Origin: Candidatus Zixiibacteriota bacterium
GTDB taxonomy: Bacteria > Zixibacteria > MSB-5A5 > SM1-73
DNA length: 10,313 nt
Assembly (NCBI GenBank): GCA_029933635.1
Contig: JAOZNS010000027.1
Location: forward strand, 1-10,313
Reading direction: 5' to 3'
Below, piece after piece: positions 6,435 to 10,313 of the stretch. A model generated the notes under the pieces. The model did no database searches, was not told the DNA's origin, and saw only the letters and a program-made list of their open reading frames with translations. Made by a program: the position numbers and the translations under genes. Numbering within the stretch: the first letter of the stretch is position 1; each line of letters begins with the position of its first letter.

Positions 6435-7718
6435 TTATTCTCCAAATTCGGGGAAGATGGCTTCCACTCCGTCTCGTAAGGTTATTATTCCCTTCATGCG
6501 GTCTCGTTTATCCACAACCGGGATGGCCAAAAACTTGTATTTTTTAAAAGTATCCGCCACCTGTTTAATTGAATCGTCCACTCTTAGCTTAATAATATCC
6601 CGATTCATGAGAGTGCTTATCTTAACCTCTGGCAGATTCAGGATCAACTGCCGTAAGGTCACCACCGCTATCAATCTCTCCTCCTCATCGGTTACATAGA
6701 TATATGAGATATTTTCCAGAGGGTTATCCGATTGTTTGAAGCTATCAATAACCTTTCCTACGCTGTCGGTAGGCAGGCAGGAGATATAATCTGTCGTCAT
6801 TATCCCCCCGGCTGTTTTCTCCTCAAATTTCATAAGCTCCTCCAGCTCCTCCCTTTTATCCTCCTCCATAGCCTTAATCAGCTGATGCTTTTTCTCATCC
6901 GGAAGATCCTGAAGCAAATCGACCGCCTCATCTGGCTCCATTTCCTCCAAGATGTCTGAGGCTCGCTGTTCGGGCAAGCCCTCGATTATCGATACTCGAG
7001 TTCGATCATCCACCTCCTCCAATGCATCCGCCTGAGTTTCCACATCCAGTGAGCTGAACACATAAGATCTTCTCTGCCGATCCAGCTCCTCCAAGATGTC
7101 TGCCAGATCGGAAGGATTGATCTCAGAAAGTTTGCGGTGGGTGACATTGAGCTTTAAAGCTTTTTTGGTTGGATCATGCGACAGGGGCTGAATATATTTC
7201 CAGGAAAGAAGCTTGTTAGGAATCTGATAGGCAAAAAGCCAGCTGGTTAAAGCATCCACCCACTTGGTCCAGCCCAGTCGACGCAATATTCCTCTTATAC
7301 CAAAGTCCACATGAACCAATCGAAGCTGACCCTCTGCCAGCAAAAGATGAAGATCATTCACCCTTTCCACCCTTGCTCCATAGGTGTCCACCACCTGCTT
7401 GTCCAGAATCTCCTCCCGTAAAAGTATCTCACCCTCCTGAAGATTTAACTTTATGGTGGAAGCTTCTGCATCGGGCTTCAGCTTTATTATATTTCCATTG
7501 ATGCTTTCAACCGTATGCCAGGGAAAGGAAACAGTTTTTTTATCCCTTTTTTGTCGGACGCGCACGGAGATCACCGGAGGGAAAAGCTCTCCCAACCTGA
7601 CTCGTAAGTCCGACACCCTGCCCACCACCTTGCCCGCAGAGCTTATCACCCCTCGGTTCAAAATCTCTGAAAGGAAAACAAAAGTTTTCAGGGCTTCTCC
7701 GGAGATATCCTTTCTCAT
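6435..7718 (-). CDS. Soluble PRC-barrel / MgtE N-domain / CBS-pair protein
   Basis: A 427-residue protein without membrane helices. Two PRC-barrel-like segments (about 13-84 and 96-160) come first. An MgtE N-terminal superhelical domain follows (about 195-297), rich in Asp and Glu with repeated DLAD-ILEEL and DEAVDLLQDLP units. Then comes the MgtE linker-like EEKTAGGIMTTDYI and two CBS motifs (about 308-362 and 366-422). In the Mg2+ channel MgtE the N-domain and CBS pair bind Mg2+ between acidic faces and close the pore; here the pore domain is missing altogether and the protein ends at FGE. It lies 86 bases before the Nramp gene on the same strand, so it is probably a cytosolic Mg2+ sensor or gate for that carrier (inference). 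I prefer the ATG at 7716-7718; the frame is open to a TTG at 7742, adding eight residues, but neither has a strong ribosome binding site. Confidence 0.87.
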   Translation of the reverse strand: MRKDISGEALKTFVFLSEILNRGVISSAGKVVGRVSDLRVRLGELFPPVISVRVRQKRDKKTVSFPWHTVESINGNIIKLKPDAEASTIKLNLQEGEILLREEILDKQVVDTYGARVERVNDLHLLLAEGQLRLVHVDFGIRGILRRLGWTKWVDALTSWLFAYQIPNKLLSWKYIQPLSHDPTKKALKLNVTHRKLSEINPSDLADILEELDRQRRSYVFSSLDVETQADALEEVDDRTRVSIIEGLPEQRASDILEEMEPDEAVDLLQDLPDEKKHQLIKAMEEDKREELEELMKFEEKTAGGIMTTDYISCLPTDSVGKVIDSFKQSDNPLENISYIYVTDEEERLIAVVTLRQLILNLPEVKISTLMNRDIIKLRVDDSIKQVADTFKKYKFLAIPVVDKRDRMKGIITLRDGVEAIFPEFGE

Positions 7719-7754
7719 GGTCTCTAAAGTTTTTTGTTTCAAATGAATAAATCG

Positions 7755-7785
7755 ACGGCAAAGTCCAATATATTGCTCTTGCCGT
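7755..7785 (-). promoter_or_regulatory. Intercistronic hairpin before the MgtE-N/CBS gene
   Basis: ACGGCAA (7755-7761) and TTGCCGT (7779-7785) are perfect reverse complements, enclosing a 17-base loop with a small palindrome CAATATATTG. It lies in the gap after the small LiaF-like gene. No T-run follows on the minus strand, so a processing or stability element is more likely than a terminator. Confidence 0.35.
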
Positions 7786-7835
7786 TCTTGAAATGATTCG
7801 TGCTTGAGACCGAGGCCCTATTTTTCATAAAGGAG

Positions 7836-8006
7836 TTAATCAACTATTTTCTTTATGCCCAACAAAATTATCAGTACGGGCCAGAAACGGATGACATCAT
7901 TTCTTATATATCCCAGGTTATGAAGCAAGATCAAAGTCCCCACCACCATCAACACCAGTCCCCAGAAGATCTTATTTCCCTTGGCGTGTTTCTCCAATCC
8001 AGACAA
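7836..8006 (-). CDS. Small LiaI/LiaF-like two-helix membrane protein
   Basis: A 56-residue protein. The TTG start at 8006-8004 is preceded by a strong AAAGGAGG six bases upstream. It opens with a short polar LSGLEKHAKGNK (first residue read as Met). Helix 1 is about FWGLVLMVVGTLILLHNLG and helix 2 is about RFWPVLIILLGIKKIV, separated by YIRNDVI. The pattern of a Gly-rich helix, LG, a short turn and W-P-V-L-I-I-L-L-G is that of the LiaI/LiaF-type transmembrane domain (DUF5668-like). In Firmicutes, LiaF is a membrane inhibitor of the LiaRS stress system; lone short copies elsewhere have no known role. It is the first gene after a near-consensus promoter and lies about 120 bases before the MgtE-N/CBS gene on the same strand. 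It may therefore belong to the metal-transport unit. It is shorter than LiaF and lacks the C-terminal domain. Confidence 0.75.
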   Translation of the reverse strand: MSGLEKHAKGNKIFWGLVLMVVGTLILLHNLGYIRNDVIRFWPVLIILLGIKKIVD

Positions 8007-8041
8007 CTCTAACCTCCTTTTTGTGTTTTCAAGTTGTTTGC

Positions 8042-8070
8042 AAAATATGAGGATCAGGGATGGTTGTCAA
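8042..8070 (-). promoter_or_regulatory. Sigma-70-like promoter of the LiaF-like / MgtE-N / Nramp operon
   Basis: On the minus strand, a perfect TTGACA (8070-8065) and TATTTT (8047-8042) are spaced by exactly 17 bases. Transcription would start near 8035, with a leader of about 28 bases to the TTG start at 8006. This looks like a strong constitutive promoter; no operator repeat is obvious around it. Confidence 0.65.
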
Positions 8071-8280
8071 TCAAAAAGATGAGCCCCTCCAGTTGCGGTG
8101 GAATCTGAGATAAAGGGGAAAGCTTTCGCCATCGAGGAAGATCTTTTTTATGGAGGGTCCACTAAATTTTGTCTCAGAATAGCCGTAGTTTTTTAGAGGG
8201 AAGATGAGGCAACAACTCAAAAACACTTTACAAAGGATCAGGCGAAAATGGTAACAGATGTTTTCCCTTACAAAAAAATT

Positions 8281-8308
8281 TTGACTTCGTTGATTTAACG
8301 GCTATATT
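8281..8308 (+). promoter_or_regulatory. Sigma-70-like promoter of prfB
   Basis: TTGACT (8281-8286) and TATATT (8303-8308) are 16 bases apart, each matching consensus at five of six positions. The start point would be near 8315, giving a leader of about 50 bases to the prfB ATG. An A/T-rich run (ACAAAAAAATT) directly upstream could serve as an UP-like element. Confidence 0.6.
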
Positions 8309-8367
8309 AAGATTTCGTATAAAACTCAGAAGAAAGACATCTTCTATCGTTTCATCCGGAGGTGATT

Positions 8368-9469
8368 ATGGCAAATCAACAGGAGGTTACAGTCGAGAAC
8401 ATCAAGGAAAGATTGGGAAAGCTAAGGGAGTATCTTTGATCTGGAGGGAAAGGAGAATAAGATCAGAAAGCTGGAGAAACTCTCTCAACAGCCCGGCTTC
8501 TGGAACGACAACCAGAAGGCTCAACTGGTGTTAAAGGAGATCAGCCGGTTGAAGAAATGGTCTGAAAGATGGCAGAAGCTTTCTCAAAAGGCAGAGGAAA
8601 TAACCTTTTTAAAGAGCATAGCAGAAGAGGAAAAAGATTCGCAAGCAGAAAAGGAGATCTCCACCACCCTCGTCCAGTTGAAAAAGGAACTGGATGATTT
8701 TGAGTTTGAGACGGTATTATCCGGGGAGGACGACACCAAAGATGCCATCCTCACCATTCATTCAGGAGCAGGGGGCACCGAGGCACAGGATTGGGCCCAG
8801 ATGCTTCTGCGCATGTATACCAGATGGGTGGAAAGGAAGGGATTTAGATACGAAATCATCGATTTCCTGGCTGGAGAGGAGGCGGGGATAAAAAGTGCCA
8901 CCCTGGAGATAACGGGTGAATATGCTTATGGATATCTCAAAGGGGAAAGCGGGGTTCATCGGCTGGTGCGGATCTCTCCTTTCGACGCCAACAAAAGAAG
9001 ACATACCTCCTTCGCCTCGATATTTGTATATCCGGAGATTGAGGACAATATCACCGTAGAGATAAAAGATGACGATCTAAGAATCGAAACCTTCCGCGCC
9101 TCCGGCGCAGGTGGTCAGCACGTGAACAAGGTCTCTTCAGCAGTCAGGATCACCCACCTGCCCAGCGGCATCGTGGTTCAATGTCAGTCCGAACGCTCCC
9201 AGTTCAGAAACAAAGAGAATGCCTTGAAGGTCTTGAAATCTCGATTATACCGATATTACAAGGAAGAGGAGGAGAAGAAACAGGAGAGGCTGGAAAGCCA
9301 GAAGAAAAAGATTGAATGGGGAAGCCAGATCAGATCGTATGTGTTTCATCCATACAACCTGGTCAAAGATCACCGAACCAACGTGGAGACAACCAACGTG
9401 CAGGCGGTGATGGATGGGGAGATTGACCGATTCATTCGAGCTTATCTAAGTTCCAAGGAGAACACCTAG
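8368..9469 (+). CDS. prfB: Peptide chain release factor 2 (RF2), expressed by +1 programmed frameshift
   Basis: RF2 recognises UGA and UAA in the ribosomal A site and triggers peptide release. The gene begins at ATG 8368, preceded by GGAGGTGA. A 23-codon first frame ends CTT TGA, and the remaining 343 codons lie in the +1 frame from 8438. The joined product is 366 residues, the usual RF2 length. The stop-codon-recognition tripeptide SPF is at about 203-205 in VRISPFDANKRRHTSF. The catalytic GGQ is at about 248-250 in ASGAGGQHVNK. QPGFWND near the N-terminus and the late RSYVFHPYNLVKDHRT are also typical of RF2. Autoregulation is expected: scarce RF2 lets the UGA stall and frameshift. It should be annotated with a ribosomal-slippage join of 8368-8436 and 8438-9469, not as a pseudogene. 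The next gene follows after 23 bases. Confidence 0.98.
8425..8440 (+). promoter_or_regulatory. prfB programmed +1 frameshift site
   Basis: AGGGAG (8425-8430) acts as an internal Shine-Dalgarno sequence, followed by TAT and the slippery CTT (8434-8436) and in-frame TGA (8437-8439). The three-base spacing from the AGGGAG to CTT equals that in Escherichia coli (AGGGGG UAU CUU UGA). Slippage from CUU to UUU continues with GAT at 8438. The base after TGA is T here, whereas the E. coli site has C. Confidence 0.95.
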
Positions 9470-9492
9470 AAAAAAGCTGAGAGAAAGAATTT

Positions 9493-9807
9493 ATGCTTTG
9501 CTGGAAATGTGGACAAAGGGTGCACACTTCGGAGAAGATTCAACGCAAAGACGCCTGTCCTCATTGCGGATCTGACCTGCGTTGCTGTTTCAATTGTGAA
9601 TTCTATGATAAGGAAGCCTATCATCAATGCAGAGAACCACAGGCAGAGTGGGTTAGATACAAAGAGAGGGGCAACTTCTGTGATTATTTCCGTGCTAAAA
9701 GCGCTTTTTTTCAGAGAGGATCTTCTGCTCAAGAGGGGAAGGAAGACTTAAAAAAAAGATGGGATTCGCTTTTTAAGGATGAAGGGGAGCAATCGCATGA
9801 TCCTTAA
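9493..9807 (+). CDS. Small two-site zinc-ribbon protein of unknown function
   Basis: A soluble 104-residue protein. Two likely zinc sites are visible. The first is C3-x2-C6 with C22-x2-C25 (CWKCG and CPHCG), a plain zinc ribbon. The second is C32-x2-C35, C46 and C63 within CFNCEFYD, QCREP and NFCDYF. The C-terminal third is charged and probably flexible (SSAQEGKEDLKKRWDSLFKDE). I recognise this as a recurring uncharacterised bacterial type, not a named family, and assign no function. The ATG is preceded only by a weak purine stretch (GAGAGAAAG). It begins 23 bases after prfB and is probably co-transcribed with it; clpB starts about 100 bases downstream. Whether it acts in translation, RNA binding or protein quality control cannot be told. 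Confidence 0.8.
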   Translation: MLCWKCGQRVHTSEKIQRKDACPHCGSDLRCCFNCEFYDKEAYHQCREPQAEWVRYKERGNFCDYFRAKSAFFQRGSSAQEGKEDLKKRWDSLFKDEGEQSHDP

Positions 9808-9909
9808 ACGCTTGCTTTTAAGTAAGCCAATATGTGAAGTTTCAGACCGCCACAGGAGTTTTTTTCATATCCTGACATCTTTTCGAAATAAGAATTTCCA
9901 GAACTTAAT

Positions 9910-10313
9910 ATGGTTAGATTAGAAAGATTTACAGAGCGTTCTCAGGATGCCCTGCAATATGCACATGAGCTGGCACAAAGCAATAACAACTCTCAGATAG
10001 AGACGGAACATCTTCTTTTGGCTTTACTGGAGCAGGAGGAGAGCTTAATCGAGGTCATTTTGTCCCAGATGGGGGTGGACGTTTCTGCCCTTCGAGAAAA
10101 GCTGAAAGATGAAATCTCTCTTTTACCCAAAATGTATACCACCGGACAGGCTCCTCAAATTTACCTTTCCCCTCCCCTGACAAACGTGCTGGCTTCAGCC
10201 GAAAGGGAAGCTCAAGCTTTGAAAGACGAATACATCAGCGTGGAGCATCTTCTGATTGCCATTGCAGAAGCAAAGGATACCAAGGCAGGGAAGATGCTTT
10301 CTGCGCTTAACGT
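9910..10313 (+). CDS. clpB: ClpB disaggregase, N-terminal part (cut by window end)
   Basis: The first 134 residues of an AAA+ chaperone. The start MVRLERFTERSQDALQYAHE and the two Clp-N repeats (about 17-68, with ETEHLLLALLEQ, and about 93-134, with SVEHLLIAIAEA) define the substrate-binding N-domain. The piece KMYTTGQAPQIYLSPPL between them matches ClpB better than ClpA or ClpC. The full protein would be about 860 residues and, with DnaK, would dissolve protein aggregates; no AAA domain is inside the window, so that is inferred. The ATG has no clear Shine-Dalgarno sequence. In the 102 bases upstream I see no convincing heat-shock (sigma-32) or CIRCE element. Confidence 0.9.
   Translation, partial: MVRLERFTERSQDALQYAHELAQSNNNSQIETEHLLLALLEQEESLIEVILSQMGVDVSALREKLKDEISLLPKMYTTGQAPQIYLSPPLTNVLASAEREAQALKDEYISVEHLLIAIAEAKDTKAGKMLSALN

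Larger units (their letters stand above)
8007..8367. other. Divergent intergenic region between the LiaF-like gene and prfB
   Basis: About 360 bases without a supported gene. The left end carries the minus-strand promoter at 8042-8070 and its leader. The right end carries the prfB promoter at 8281-8308 and a leader with a short hairpin, AGAAGA (8328-8333) pairing with TCTTCT (8340-8345). The middle (about 8071-8280) shows only very short open frames (16 to 21 codons) without convincing start signals, and no tRNA-like or other recognisable RNA fold. Confidence 0.6.

Noticed and set aside
7800..8012. 70-codon plus-strand open frame
   Set aside because: It overlaps, on the opposite strand, the LiaF-like gene that has its own ribosome binding site, promoter and family pattern.
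8067..8132. 21-codon minus-strand open frame
   Set aside because: It has no ribosome binding site, and its stop lies in the -35 box of the downstream promoter.
8204..8254. 16-codon plus-strand open frame with GAGGGAAG upstream
   Set aside because: It is too short to judge, highly charged, and has no promoter of its own; chance is sufficient.
8368..8439. prfB as a frameshifted pseudogene
   Set aside because: The in-frame TGA sits in a complete programmed-frameshift cassette, and the joined product has normal length and all RF2 motifs.
9808..9909. Heat-shock promoter or CIRCE element before clpB
   Set aside because: CTTGCT followed by CCAATAT resembles sigma-32 boxes, but the spacing is far too short; the 6-pair stem around 9815 has no T-run, and no CIRCE repeat is present.

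Overview
The window looks like a stretch of chromosome from a free-living, probably uncultured, Gram-negative-type bacterium of moderate GC. It carries an NtrC/ZraR-style sigma-54 two-component pair, a ClpB start, an RF2 gene with the classical programmed frameshift, and several compact palindromes between genes. I cannot name the phylum from sequence alone. I see no phage, insertion sequence, CRISPR, tRNA or rRNA.

Layout. From 54 to 8006 all genes lie on the minus strand, in two blocks. The left block, read from right to left, is a membrane histidine kinase (2533-4596), its sigma-54-activating response regulator (1142-2503) and an EamA/DMT-type transporter (54-980). Two good sigma-70-like promoters precede the kinase. 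The proximal one, with a strong ribosome binding site, argues that the kinase starts at 4596 and not at the longer open frame's GTG at 4758. A sigma-54-like -24/-12 sequence lies between the regulator and the EamA gene. A region of about 500 bases without a gene (4597-5097), holding several perfect inverted repeats, separates this block from the next.

The right minus-strand block starts at a near-consensus promoter (8042-8070). It encodes a 56-residue LiaI/LiaF-like membrane protein (7836-8006, TTG start), a soluble PRC-barrel/MgtE-N/CBS protein (6435-7718) and an Nramp-fold transporter (5098-6348). Each gap between these genes holds a hairpin. The transporter lacks the usual Nramp metal-site residues (DPGN is DAGG, MPH is APW). 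Its upstream neighbour is the cytosolic Mg2+-sensing part of MgtE without the channel. Together these suggest a Mg2+ (or Mn2+) uptake unit in which an MgtE-type sensor may work with an Nramp-type carrier. This is the most interesting part of the window.

From 8281 rightwards the genes are on the plus strand: prfB with its own promoter and in-frame UGA frameshift site (8368-9469), a small two-site zinc-ribbon protein of unknown function (9493-9807), and the N-terminal part of clpB, cut by the window end (9910-10313). These are translation-termination and protein-quality-control functions and have no obvious link to the minus-strand blocks.
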